A DNA stretch of 64,000 bases from Archangium sp. (lineage in GTDB: Bacteria; Myxococcota; Myxococcia; Myxococcales; Myxococcaceae). This document shows, piece by piece, positions 32,495 to 41,482 of this stretch (positions within the stretch are counted from its first letter, which is position 1; each line of letters begins with the position of its first letter). The notes under the pieces are model-generated. The model was not told where the DNA came from and ran no database searches. It worked only from the letters and a program-made list of their open reading frames with translations. The stretch is from NCBI GenBank assembly GCA_030681645.1, contig JAUXRX010000055.1, positions 62,001-126,000 on the forward strand. Reading direction: 5' to 3'. Both the position numbers and the translations under genes were made by a program.

Positions 32495-33457
32495 ATGAGC
32501 GACGAGGCGAAGGAGAGGCGGCGGAAGCAGGGCCTGTTTCCCAGCCGGGACGTCGACGTGAAGACGGCGCTCGAGCTGTTCGGGTGGAACGCCTACCGCT
32601 TCGCCCGCTCGACCGAGGCGCTGCCGGCCGCGACCATCACGCGGATCCTCGCGGCGCTGGTGCGCACCAAGAAGAAGGACCCCTCAGTGCTGTTCCTGCA
32701 GGCCGCGTTCGACCCTGCCGCGCCAGAGACCTCGTGGCGCGCGGCGGTGGGGGCGCTGAAGAACTTCGAGTCGGACTACGCGTGGGGCTCGGCCCCGAAG
32801 CGCCAGCGGCTCACGGCGATCGCGCAGGACCCTCGGCTGCTCGCGGCCACCCAGCTCGCGACCGTCGGAGCGGAGCGCGTGCGTGACGAGTACCTCGCGG
32901 TGCTGGTGATCGACGGCTCGGAGACCTCGCTCGACGCGCTGCTCCCCCACTTCTCGCGCGCGATGAAGGACCCGGCCCGGCTCGACGCGCTGCAAAAGGT
33001 CGCGCGCTTCGCGAGGGACACACCCGCGCTCGGGGAGATGTTCTCCCAGGTGAACGCCGGCCTCGAGGGACGCAAGTCGGCTTCGGCGGCGCTCGCGCTC
33101 GCGGGCGAGCTGGGGATCTCCTCGGGTGACCGCTTTCGGGTCCGCATCGACGTGAAGGGGCTTCCTCCGGGCAAGACGAGCTGCGGGATCGTGATCGACA
33201 GCGCGGCCGGTGACGAGTTGAGGGTGGCCGTGCTCACCGGGTTCGGCGCAGACGCGATGACGCGGTTCACGGGCGCGAAGATGCTCCAGGACGATCTGAA
33301 GCTCGGGCGCTGCGAGCTCGCGGCGCTTCCGGCCTGGCTCGCGCGCGCCGCGAAGAAGCTGCGGGTCCGCTGGGACCGCGGTGGCGTCACCACGGGTCAC
33401 CTGCGCGGGAAGCGTCTCGAGGTGTTTCTCTCGTGGCTGTTCGCGAAGTCGAGCTGA
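32495..33457 (+). CDS. Hypothetical helical protein
   Basis: A 320-residue cytoplasmic protein starting 4 bases after the TauD-like gene, so probably co-transcribed. It is mainly helical (ATITRILAALVRTKKKDPS, LDALQKVARFARDTPALGEM), with a beta-rich patch near 210-260 (FRVRIDVKGLPPGKTSCGIV) and a basic end (AAKKLRVRWDRGG). No domain recognised. A HEAT-like repeat scaffold is possible. Confidence 0.55.
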   Translation: MSDEAKERRRKQGLFPSRDVDVKTALELFGWNAYRFARSTEALPAATITRILAALVRTKKKDPSVLFLQAAFDPAAPETSWRAAVGALKNFESDYAWGSAPKRQRLTAIAQDPRLLAATQLATVGAERVRDEYLAVLVIDGSETSLDALLPHFSRAMKDPARLDALQKVARFARDTPALGEMFSQVNAGLEGRKSASAALALAGELGISSGDRFRVRIDVKGLPPGKTSCGIVIDSAAGDELRVAVLTGFGADAMTRFTGAKMLQDDLKLGRCELAALPAWLARAAKKLRVRWDRGGVTTGHLRGKRLEVFLSWLFAKSS

Positions 33458-33503
33458 CGTCGCCGGCCTGCCTCGATGAGACGGGGGCGTCCGTTCGGTG
33501 GTG

Positions 33504-33818
33504 TCAGACGCTGGCGCTCGCTGCCCAGAACAGCCACAGCATTGCCGAGCCGAGCAGCGCCACGCCCAGCGACACCGGCTGCCCCAGCCGGGGCTTCCTC
33601 TTCTCCACGAGAGCCCCCAGCGCGAGGGCGCTCAGCGTCACCACGCCGCCGCAGGCGAGCGCGTAGTTGATGTTGGCCGGGGAGAGCCCCAGCACGGCGT
33701 CGGGGCACTGGTACTCGCCCACCGCGAGGCGCATCGCCAACACCGCGCCAGCGCACGCGAGCGTCAGCACGAACGCGTGGCGAGCTGAGATTCGCGGCAT
33801 GGGCATCGGCGGGTTCAC
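33504..33818 (-). CDS. Small three-helix membrane protein
   Basis: A 104-residue protein with hydrophobic segments at about 15-33, 47-68 and 80-100. The start is ATG 33818; internal ATGs at 33806 and 33800 are also possible. It follows the acetate-kinase fusion gene by 7 bases on the same strand, so it is likely the last gene of that unit. Function unknown. Confidence 0.55.
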   Translation of the reverse strand: MNPPMPMPRISARHAFVLTLACAGAVLAMRLAVGEYQCPDAVLGLSPANINYALACGGVVTLSALALGALVEKRKPRLGQPVSLGVALLGSAMLWLFWAASASV

Positions 33819-33825
33819 GCGTCAG

Positions 33826-35595
33826 CTATTCCTCGCGAGAGACACGCCGCTTCTGCAGCACCGCGGTCGCGCCCAGCACATCGGTGTACGCGAGCTGTCC
33901 TTCGGCGCCCTGGTTGAGCTCGGCGGCGTTGGCCTCATCGGTGTCCAGGTGCATCTCGAGCTTGTACTTCGAGCTCACCCGCACCAGCACGTCACCGAAG
34001 ACGAGCGGGCGCGGACCGCCTGCGATCGCGACCTCGACCTCGTCGCCGTCCACCACGCCGTACGCGGTGGCGTCCTCCGGCGTCATGTGAATGTGCCGCT
34101 TGGCGCAGATGAGGCCCTCGTTGAGCTGCACCGTGCCCTTCGGCCCCTCGAGGGTGATGGGCGCGCTGCCCACCGTCTTGCCCGAGTCGCGAATGGGCGC
34201 GTCGACGCCGAGGACGAACTCATCGGTGCGGCTCACCTCGACCTGGCAGGCAGGGCGGAGCGGCCCCAGCAGCCGCACGCCTTCGATGCGGTTGCGCGGC
34301 CCGATGAGGTTGACCTTCTCTTCACACGCGTACTGGCCCGGCTGCGAGATGTCGCGCAGCTTCGTCGGCTTCGCGTCTGCGCCGAAGAGCAGCGCGAACG
34401 TCGCCACGTCGAGGTGCAGGTGCCTCGCGGAGATCGCCACCGGAATCGGCCGCGGGTTCTTCACCGCCGAGTGATCCGCCACCAGCGCCGCGGTCTGCCG
34501 GGCGATGGACAGCTCCTCGTCGGTCTTCACCACCAGCGCCGCGACCCGGGACAGGTCCGAAGAGATGGTGGCCACCGGCTGATCGCGGCTCACCTTCGCG
34601 TCCGCGTTCGCGTCTTCGTCGAGCAGCAGCCCGAGGAAGTCGAGGCGCTGCAAGATGCGCCGGCGCATCGCCACGGCGTTCTCCCCGATGCCGCCGGTGA
34701 GGACGACCGCGTCGAGCCCGCCCATGGCCGCGGCGTAGGCGCCGATGTACTTGCGCACCCGGTGCGCGAAGACGGAGACCGCGAGGCGGCAGCGATCGTC
34801 TCCGTCGCTGGCGCGCTGCTCGATGTCGCGCAGGTCGTTCCCGACACCAGACAGGCCGGCCAGCCCACCCTTCGTGTTGAGCAGGGTGTCGATCGACTTC
34901 ACGTCGAACTCACCCGAGCGCAGCAGCGCCAGCACCACCCCCGCGTCGAGATCGCCCGCGCGCGTGCCCATCACCAGGCCCTCGAGCGGGGTGAGGCCCA
35001 TGCTGGTCTCGGTGGAGTGGCCGAGCTCGACCGCGCAGGCCGACGCGCCGTTGCCCAGGTGCAGCGTGATGAGCCGCAGCTCGTTGAGCGGGCGGCTCAG
35101 GTGCTTCGCGGCGAGCTGCGCCACCCAGGCGTGCGAGGTGCCGTGAAAGCCGTAGCGGCGAATGCCGTGCTTCTGCGCGACGTCTTGATCGATGGCGTAG
35201 GTGCGGGCGCGGCGCGGCATGCGCGCGTGGAAGGCGGTGTCGAACACCGCCACCTGGGGAACGCCCGGCAGCGCGGCGCGCGCGGCGCGAATGCCCGCGA
35301 GGTTGGCGGGGTTGTGCAGCGGCGCGAGCGGCACGCACGCCTCGATCTGCTTCTCCACCTCGTCGTCGATGCGCGCGGCGTCGACGAACTTCTCTCCGCC
35401 GTGCACCACGCGGTGGCCGACCGCGGCGATGGAGAAGGGGCGCGCCAGGTCCATCACCTGCGCCAGCGCTTCGACGTGCGTGATGCCGTTGCCGATGCGC
35501 TCCACGAGGCCCTTGTGCAGGACCGCGGAGGTCTGGGTGTCGATGACCTGGAACTTCACGCTCGAGCTGCCCGAGTTGATGACGAGGACGTTCAT
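33826..35595 (-). CDS. ackA: Acetate kinase fused to PduL-type phosphotransacylase
   Basis: A 589-residue fusion. Residues 1-375 are acetate kinase: VINSGSSSVKF (N7), HRVVHGG (R62), FDTAFH (D119), YGFHGTSH, LHLGNGAS, TRAGDLD (R212) and GGIGENA. Residues ~383-589 are a PduL phosphate acyltransferase, with its metal-binding His pairs in SARHLHLD (H392, H394) and KRHIHM (H501, H503), plus EMHLD (H549). Together they convert acetyl-CoA and phosphate to acetate and ATP, or the reverse, via acetyl phosphate. Both active sites look complete. The usual genes are separate, so a channel for acetyl phosphate is an attractive inference. Confidence 0.9.
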   Translation of the reverse strand: MNVLVINSGSSSVKFQVIDTQTSAVLHKGLVERIGNGITHVEALAQVMDLARPFSIAAVGHRVVHGGEKFVDAARIDDEVEKQIEACVPLAPLHNPANLAGIRAARAALPGVPQVAVFDTAFHARMPRRARTYAIDQDVAQKHGIRRYGFHGTSHAWVAQLAAKHLSRPLNELRLITLHLGNGASACAVELGHSTETSMGLTPLEGLVMGTRAGDLDAGVVLALLRSGEFDVKSIDTLLNTKGGLAGLSGVGNDLRDIEQRASDGDDRCRLAVSVFAHRVRKYIGAYAAAMGGLDAVVLTGGIGENAVAMRRRILQRLDFLGLLLDEDANADAKVSRDQPVATISSDLSRVAALVVKTDEELSIARQTAALVADHSAVKNPRPIPVAISARHLHLDVATFALLFGADAKPTKLRDISQPGQYACEEKVNLIGPRNRIEGVRLLGPLRPACQVEVSRTDEFVLGVDAPIRDSGKTVGSAPITLEGPKGTVQLNEGLICAKRHIHMTPEDATAYGVVDGDEVEVAIAGGPRPLVFGDVLVRVSSKYKLEMHLDTDEANAAELNQGAEGQLAYTDVLGATAVLQKRRVSREE

Positions 35596-35642
35596 GGCGG
35601 CGCATTGTGCTGCCCCTCACGGCAGGGCGATACACTCTCTTC

Positions 35643-36713
35643 ATGATGACCTGCGACGCGGTGGTGATCGGGGCCGGGGTGGTCGGCCTCGCCATTGCGC
35701 GCGAGCTGGCACGTGGCGGACGCGAGGTGCTGGTGCTCGAGGCCGAGGACCGCTTCGGCACGCAGACTTCGTCACGGAACTCCGAGGTGATTCACGCCGG
35801 CCTCTACTACCCACCCGGCTCGCTCAAGGCGCGGCTCTGCGTCGAGGGCCAGGCGCTGCTCTACCGCTTCTGCGCCGAGCACGGCGTGCCGCACCGCCGC
35901 ATCGGCAAGCTGCTCATCGCCACCGACGACGCCGAGCGCCCCCGCCTCGACGCGCTGGCGAAGAACGCGGCAGCGAATGGAGTGCACCTGCAGCCGCTTG
36001 ACGCGAAGGAGGTCAGCGCGCTCGAGCCGGAGGTGACCGCGGTCGCGGGGCTCTGGTCGCCCACCACCGGCATCGTCGACAGCCACGCGCTCATGCACCG
36101 CCTGCTGGTCGACGCCGAGGCACACGGGGCGAAGCTCGTCACGCGCACTCCGGTCGTCGGAGGCCGCGGGCGCGTTCTCGACTGCGGTGGCGCAGAGCCG
36201 GTGACGCTGCGCTGCAGGACGGTGGTCAACGCCGCGGGGCTGAACGCACAGCGCGTGGCCACCGCGCTCCGCGCGACCGGGGTGCCGCCCACGCACTACG
36301 CCAAGGGCCACTACTTCACGCTGCGCAGCCCCTCGCCCTTCTCGCACCTCGTGTACCCGATGCCAGACTCGGCGGGCCTGGGCATTCACGTCACGCTCGA
36401 CCTCACGGGCGCGTGCAAGTTCGGCCCCGACGTGACGAGCTGGCCCGCCGCTCCGGAGTACTCGTTCGACGCCGGCCTCGAGGACAAGTTCGAGCGCGCC
36501 GTCCGCCGCTACTGGCCTGCCTTGCCCGAGCACGCGCTGCAACCGGGCTTCACCGGCATCCGCCCGAAGGTGAGCGGCCCGGGGGAGGCGCCCGGAGACT
36601 TCGTCATCGAGCGAGGAGTGCAGGGGCTGGTGCACCTCTTCGGCATCGAGTCACCTGGCCTCACCGCCGCGCTCGCGATCGCCGCGTACGTCGCCGCCAT
36701 GTTGAAGCGCTGA
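35643..36713 (+). CDS. LhgO-like FAD-dependent oxidoreductase
   Basis: A 356-residue flavoprotein. The FAD-binding Rossmann motif DAVVIGAGVVGLAIARELA opens the protein, followed by SSRNSEVIHAGLYYPPGSLK, the signature of L-2-hydroxyglutarate dehydrogenase/oxidase. Later come RTVVNAAGLNA, GIRPKVSGPGE and IESPGLTAALAIA. It would oxidise L-2-hydroxyglutarate (or a related 2-hydroxyacid) to 2-oxoglutarate. Starts at ATG 35643 or 35646. It diverges from the acetate-kinase fusion. A TACACT box at 35631 may be its -10, without a well-spaced -35. Confidence 0.82.
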   Translation: MMTCDAVVIGAGVVGLAIARELARGGREVLVLEAEDRFGTQTSSRNSEVIHAGLYYPPGSLKARLCVEGQALLYRFCAEHGVPHRRIGKLLIATDDAERPRLDALAKNAAANGVHLQPLDAKEVSALEPEVTAVAGLWSPTTGIVDSHALMHRLLVDAEAHGAKLVTRTPVVGGRGRVLDCGGAEPVTLRCRTVVNAAGLNAQRVATALRATGVPPTHYAKGHYFTLRSPSPFSHLVYPMPDSAGLGIHVTLDLTGACKFGPDVTSWPAAPEYSFDAGLEDKFERAVRRYWPALPEHALQPGFTGIRPKVSGPGEAPGDFVIERGVQGLVHLFGIESPGLTAALAIAAYVAAMLKR

Positions 36714-36762
36714 TTCCCTTCTCGGCGCGCGAGAAGCGACGTGAGGCGTCCACGCACCATGC

Positions 36763-36779
36763 GCGAAGGCGGTCTTCGC
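36763..36779 (+). terminator. Short hairpin after the LhgO-like gene
   Basis: GCGAAG (36763-36768) and CTTCGC (36774-36779) form a 6-bp stem, 50 bases after the stop. There is no T-run. The remaining gap up to 36946 shows no supported gene on either strand. Confidence 0.3.
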
Positions 36780-36946
36780 CCAGCCCGACTGATCAGGCGA
36801 TCTCGAGCGACTGCGAGTAGCTGCCGTCACCCAGACGCGGCGCGACGATGCTTCTTGATGACCACGTGCCTCCCGCTGAGACACGGAGGTGACACCGCGC
36901 CTCGCCAGGGCTGCGCCTGAGGCTGACGTCGAATACGACGTCGTCG

Positions 36947-38863
36947 ATGCGCCTGCTCACGGCCTGTCTGATTGTCGCCGGCTGCGCCCCGCCCGACCTG
37001 GCGCCGCTCGACTTGCCGGAAGGCTGCCAGCCGCTGCTGGGTGGAGCCGACTGCCTGCTCCCCTACCCGTCGGACTTCTTCCTCGTGCCCGACGCGACCC
37101 TGCCTTCCGGTTCGCGGGTGGCGTTGACGGGCGCAGCGCGGCCGAGGACTGATCGCGGCGGCATCGCAGACCCCGGCGCGTGGAGGGCGGCCGACGGCGC
37201 GTCCCGGCTCCCCATGCCCACCATGTTCGTCGCCGCGGAGGTCTCGCCCTCGAGCCTGCCCGGCTACTTCGACGATCCCGCGGTGAGCATGAGCGCGCAG
37301 AGCAACGCGGTGTTGATCGAGGCGTCGACGGGACGATTCATTCCCCACTTCGTCGATCTCGATCCGCGCGCCACCTCGCTCGATCGCCAGGCGCTGGTGA
37401 TGCACCCGCTCATCGGCCTCGAGGAGCGCACCCGCTACGTGGTCGCCTTCCAGCGCCTGAAGGGCCCCGACGGCGCGCTGGTGGCCACGCCCGAAGGCTT
37501 CCGCCGGCTGCGGGACGGCCGCTCCCACGGAGACCCACTGCTCGAGCCGCTGCAGTCGCGCTTCGACCGGGACATCTTCCCGGTGCTGAAGGCCGCGGGC
37601 CTCGCGCGCGGCGAGGTGCAGCTCGCGTGGGACTTCACCACCGGCTCCGACACGTCGATCTCCGCCGACATGCTGCGCGTGCGCGAGCTGACGCAGGCGT
37701 GGCTGAGCACGCACGTGCCCGCCGTGGTGCTCACCGAGCAGCTGGACCAGCCCGAGCCCGACCTCTGGCGCCGCGTGCGCGGGACCATCGAGGTGCCGCT
37801 CTTCCTCGAGTCTGATCAACCCGGCGCTGGCCTGCACCGCGGCGCCGACGGGTCGATCGAACAGAACGGCACCATGCTCGTCCCCTTCCTCGGGCAGGTG
37901 CCGGTGGTGCTGCGCGATTCCCCCGGGCCCGCCACCGCGCTGGGCTACGGCCACGGGGCCTTCAGCACGCGCGACGAGGCGCTCTCGCAGAACCCGCGCG
38001 ACATCGCGACGCACTCCCGCGCGGTGCTCTTCTCCATCGACTGGTGGGGCATGGCGCGCGCCGACACCGCGAGCACGCTCGACGCGGTGTCCAACCGCCC
38101 CTCGAAGGCGCTCGCCTTCACCGACCGCGTGCAGCAGGGCATGGCGAACCACCTCGTCTTCAGCGCCGCCATCGCCGGCCCCTTCCGGGCGCTGCCGGCC
38201 TTCCAGGACACGAGCGGCGCTCCGCTCTACCCGGCCGAAGCAGCGCGCTTCATGGGCATCAGCCAGGGCCACATTCTGGCGGGCATGCTCGCGGCCGTGC
38301 ACCCGGGCCTCACCCGCATCGGGCTCAACGCGGGCGGCGCGGGCCTCAGTCACGCCCTCTCGCGCTCCCGGCCGCTGAGCGACATCTTCCTGCTGCTCGA
38401 CATCAAGGACCCGCTGCGGCGGCGCGCCTTCGAGTCGACGCTGCAGCCGTACTTCGATCGCATCGATGGCGCGTTCTGGTCGCGCTACGTGCTGCGCGAG
38501 CCGCTCCCGGGCAACACCCCGCGGCGCCTCTTGATGCAGACCGGCCTGGGAGACCCCGAGGTGCCCAACCTGGCCGCGTTCCTCCACGCGCGCTTGCTGG
38601 GCCTCAAACAACTCCAGCCAAATGTACCGGCCGTCTACGGCCTCGAGCCCGTCTCCGGGCCCACCACCGAGTCGGTCGAGGTGCTCTACGACATGGGGGT
38701 CGATCTGCGCGCGGTGTACGGGCAGGCGCAGCCGTTTCCCCAGCCCAACGAGGTGCACGAGGGCGCGCGGCGAATCGCCCCAGCGCTGCGGCAGCTCGGG
38801 GCCTTCTTCGGCCCGCGTGACGAGATTGTGAACTTCTGTGACGGACCTTGTGATCCCGATTGA
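36947..38863 (+). CDS. Alpha/beta-hydrolase-like lipoprotein
   Basis: A 638-residue lipoprotein with lipobox LIVAGC (Cys13). It begins with DCLLPYPSDFFLVPD, resembling the PFPDERLL opening of the paralogue at 16812-18671. A hydrolase-like core is seen in the last third: GISQGHILAGM resembles a GxSxG nucleophile elbow, and LLMQTGLGDPEVP parallels QTGLGDTIIP in the paralogue. A late His in EVHEGARR could complete the triad. Likely an envelope esterase or a non-catalytic relative. Confidence 0.65.
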   Translation: MRLLTACLIVAGCAPPDLAPLDLPEGCQPLLGGADCLLPYPSDFFLVPDATLPSGSRVALTGAARPRTDRGGIADPGAWRAADGASRLPMPTMFVAAEVSPSSLPGYFDDPAVSMSAQSNAVLIEASTGRFIPHFVDLDPRATSLDRQALVMHPLIGLEERTRYVVAFQRLKGPDGALVATPEGFRRLRDGRSHGDPLLEPLQSRFDRDIFPVLKAAGLARGEVQLAWDFTTGSDTSISADMLRVRELTQAWLSTHVPAVVLTEQLDQPEPDLWRRVRGTIEVPLFLESDQPGAGLHRGADGSIEQNGTMLVPFLGQVPVVLRDSPGPATALGYGHGAFSTRDEALSQNPRDIATHSRAVLFSIDWWGMARADTASTLDAVSNRPSKALAFTDRVQQGMANHLVFSAAIAGPFRALPAFQDTSGAPLYPAEAARFMGISQGHILAGMLAAVHPGLTRIGLNAGGAGLSHALSRSRPLSDIFLLLDIKDPLRRRAFESTLQPYFDRIDGAFWSRYVLREPLPGNTPRRLLMQTGLGDPEVPNLAAFLHARLLGLKQLQPNVPAVYGLEPVSGPTTESVEVLYDMGVDLRAVYGQAQPFPQPNEVHEGARRIAPALRQLGAFFGPRDEIVNFCDGPCDPD

Positions 38864-38894
38864 GCCTTTGCTCGGCTATCCTTCGGGTCCCCCC

Positions 38895-39095
38895 ATGAAG
38901 AAACCCAGGAACACCGTCGAGTTGATTGCAGTTCGCTGCGTCTGCGGAAAGGCAGTCATCAGGGCAACGGTGACCAAGCTCTCCGTCGGCGTCATGAGCG
39001 CGAACGTCGAAGACCAGATCACCCCCTGCCCCGAGTGCGGCTCGAAGGACATCAAGGCGGCTCACGCCGCGCAGGCGGCCGCGAAGAAGCCGTGA
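38895..39095 (+). CDS. Small zinc-ribbon-like protein
   Basis: A 66-residue protein from ATG 38895, with RCVCGK and CPECGS as two Cys pairs (CxC and CxxC) suited to binding zinc, and an Ala/Lys-rich tail. A longer reading from GTG 38838 overlaps the preceding gene. It converges with the gene at 39097, leaving one base between stops. Function unknown. Confidence 0.55.
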   Translation: MKKPRNTVELIAVRCVCGKAVIRATVTKLSVGVMSANVEDQITPCPECGSKDIKAAHAAQAAAKKP

Positions 39096-39096
39096 G

Positions 39097-41481
39097 TCAT
39101 CGGGGCAGCGCGCTCGAGTCGGTGAGCACGCGCTCGAGCTTCCCGTCGGCCGCGAAGAACAGCGTGGTGGGGAAGGTGAGCTGGCCGTTCGACGACAGCG
39201 CGTCACCCGCGAACTCCGGCATCGGCTGCACCTCGAACGCGTAGCCCAGTGACTTCGCGACGCGCTGCGCGTCTTCGAGCGTCGCCGCCACCCCCAGTCC
39301 GCGCACCGTGTACTTCCCGCTCTTCGCCAACGCGTTGAGGGCGGGCGCTTCCTTCCTGCAGGGCTCGCAGCCCGCGAGGAACAGCGCCACCAGGGTCGGC
39401 TTCCCCGCGGGGATCCCGAGCGCCTCGAGCGTCGAAGGAAAACGAGCCGGCTTCGCCGCGGCCGGGGCGGCGAACGGCACGCTGACGGCCTTGCCCGTCG
39501 CCTCGACCAGCGTGGACGTGTGGCCGGCCGGCACCACGAAGCGCTGCTGCTGGCCGCTGCGCCACGTCACCTCGACGCTCGCCGACTTCGCCGCGCCCAC
39601 CCCGCGCATGAGCTCGGGCGGCACGGAGGACGCGAAGCCCCGGTGGAGCAGCACCTCTTCGGCGCGGCCATCGACGCGCACCGTGACCCCCGCCGCGTCG
39701 CGGGCGCCGCTCGCGGGCGTGAAGCGCAGCCGCACCGCGTTGCCCACCTCGCCGTCGTTGCGGAACAGCTGCAGCCGCGGCGCGTTGCGGTTGAGCATCA
39801 GCAGATCGACGTCGCCGTCGTCATCGAGATCGCTGGCGATGAGGCTGCGGCCGTCGGTGCGGGTGTCGAAGCCTTCGGTCCACGCGCACTCCTCGCTGGC
39901 GCCGTCGCGGGTGCGCCACAACTTCTTGGGCTCCCACCCGGAGAACGACTCGGTCGCGCCACCGAGCGCAGAAGGGCTGTATTCCGACCTCGCGTCGCCC
40001 ATCTGCTTGCCTGCAAGCGCCACGACCTGGCGCCAGTATGCGCTTCAACTGTCTCTTCGATTGGGGTGACTCAAGTAGCCATTGGCCACCGCCACGTCGA
40101 GCCGCCCGTCGTTGTCGAAGTCGGTCATCACGCTGCCGAAGGCCCAGAGGCCGCGGTTGACGCCGGTGGGCTCGGCCTGCTCGACGAAGCCGCCGTCGCG
40201 CGAGAGATAGAGCGTGTTGCCGCGCGCGAACTTCTTCACCGAGTCCATCAAGGCGGGCGGGAGCCCCCTGGTGCTGGCCAGCACGCGCGTGCCGGCCTTC
40301 GAGAACATGTTCGCCACGTAGAGGTCGGGCCGGCCGTCGCCGTCGAAGTCGGCCACGTCGGCGCTCATGCCGTTGCCGGGGTCGACCACGCCGGTGCTGG
40401 TCGCCACGTTCGAGAGCCCACCGTCGGCCTCGAAGCGCCAGAGGTCGTTCGAGCCGTAGTCGTTCGCCACGTAGAGCTGCGGACGGCCCTGCGCCAGCAG
40501 GTCGGCGGCCACGGCGGCGAGCGTCCATCGCTTCGGGAAGACCGTCTCCTGGTGCCAGCGGGTGAAGCCGAGCGCGCCGTCACCGCGGAAGAGCTGCAGG
40601 GCGAGGCCGTTGGCCGCCTCGAGCGGGTTGGTGGGCACGCCCTCGAGCGGGTACGGGAGGAGCGCCACGTCGAGGTGACCGTCTTGATCGAGGTCCGCGG
40701 TGATGGCCGAGTGCCACTGCCCCACCTCGCCCAGCGTGCCTGCGGCGACGAGCTTGCCCTGCTCGTTGCGCAGCAGCTCCACCGGCCCGGGGTGGTGGGT
40801 GACGAGCAGGTCGGCGTCGCCGTCGTCGTCGAGATCCGCGGCGGTGACCGACGAGGTCCACATCTTCGGGTGGCCGCCGCTGAGCACCGTGGGGGTGAAG
40901 CGAAGGCCGGGCTGCTGGGTGAAGAGCACCACGTCGGTTCCGTCGGTCGACACCACGTCGAGGCGGCCGTCGGCGTTCACGTCGCGCACGGCGAGCCCGC
41001 CGAGGAGCAGGTGCCCGGTGCGCGCGGTGGGAAACTGCAGGCCCACCTCAGCCGCCACCTCGGTGAAGCGCGCGCGCGGCCGGCGCACCACGTCGCGGCG
41101 CGCGTCGTCGAAGCGGGTGAAGGTCCAGCCGCCCTTCTTCCGCGTGAGGGTGGCGTCGGCCTCCCCGCGCTCGGTGACACGTTCCCCTTCGGCGGTGAGC
41201 CCGTCGAACTCCCAGAGGATGCGCGCCGTCTTCTGCTGCGCGGGACCGGACAGCGCCAGCGCGCGGAAGGAGCAGGTCTTCACCCAGCGCAGCAGCTTCG
41301 GCTCGACCAGCGAAGGCGGGTCGACGTGGGTGGAGGGCGCGCGCCCACCGGACGCCTTGAGCCCCTTGCAGATGCCGTCGAAGCGGGCCTCGAGGGCGTC
41401 GTTGAGCGCTTCCTGGGCATCGAGCTGCGCCAGGTTCGGTGCGGCAGCGAGGAGGAGGGCCAGGGCGAACAAGGCCTGCAC
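39097..41481 (-). pseudogene. CRTAC/ASPIC-UnbV protein with thioredoxin domain, split by in-frame TGA
   Basis: One 795-codon frame from GTG 41481, interrupted by a single TGA at codon 479 (40045-40047). Before it are a signal peptide, a small N-terminal domain and FG-GAP/VCBS repeats (ADLDDDGDADLLVTH, ADFDGDGRPDLYVAN) ending ANGYLSHPNRRDS. After it the same frame continues SAYWRQVVALAGKQ, which is the expected next segment of this family. Then follow another DLDDDGDVDLL repeat, an ASPIC/UnbV domain and a TlpA-like thioredoxin domain with CEPC (C705/C708 of the full frame). No frameshift is needed. It may be a nonsense mutation, a sequencing error or readthrough. Intact, it would be a secreted calcium-binding repeat protein with redox activity. 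Confidence 0.8.
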
Positions 41482-41482
41482 C

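Noticed and set aside
36790-36890. Short minus-strand peptides in the 36714-36946 gap (for example ending SYSQSLEIA)
   Set aside because: The interesting-looking frame has no start codon nearby, and the frame with a GTG start yields only twelve residues.
40045-40047. In-frame TGA read as selenocysteine
   Set aside because: There is no selenoprotein precedent in this family, the position is normally Ser-like, and no stem-loop with the needed features was evident right after the codon. A nonsense change is simpler.
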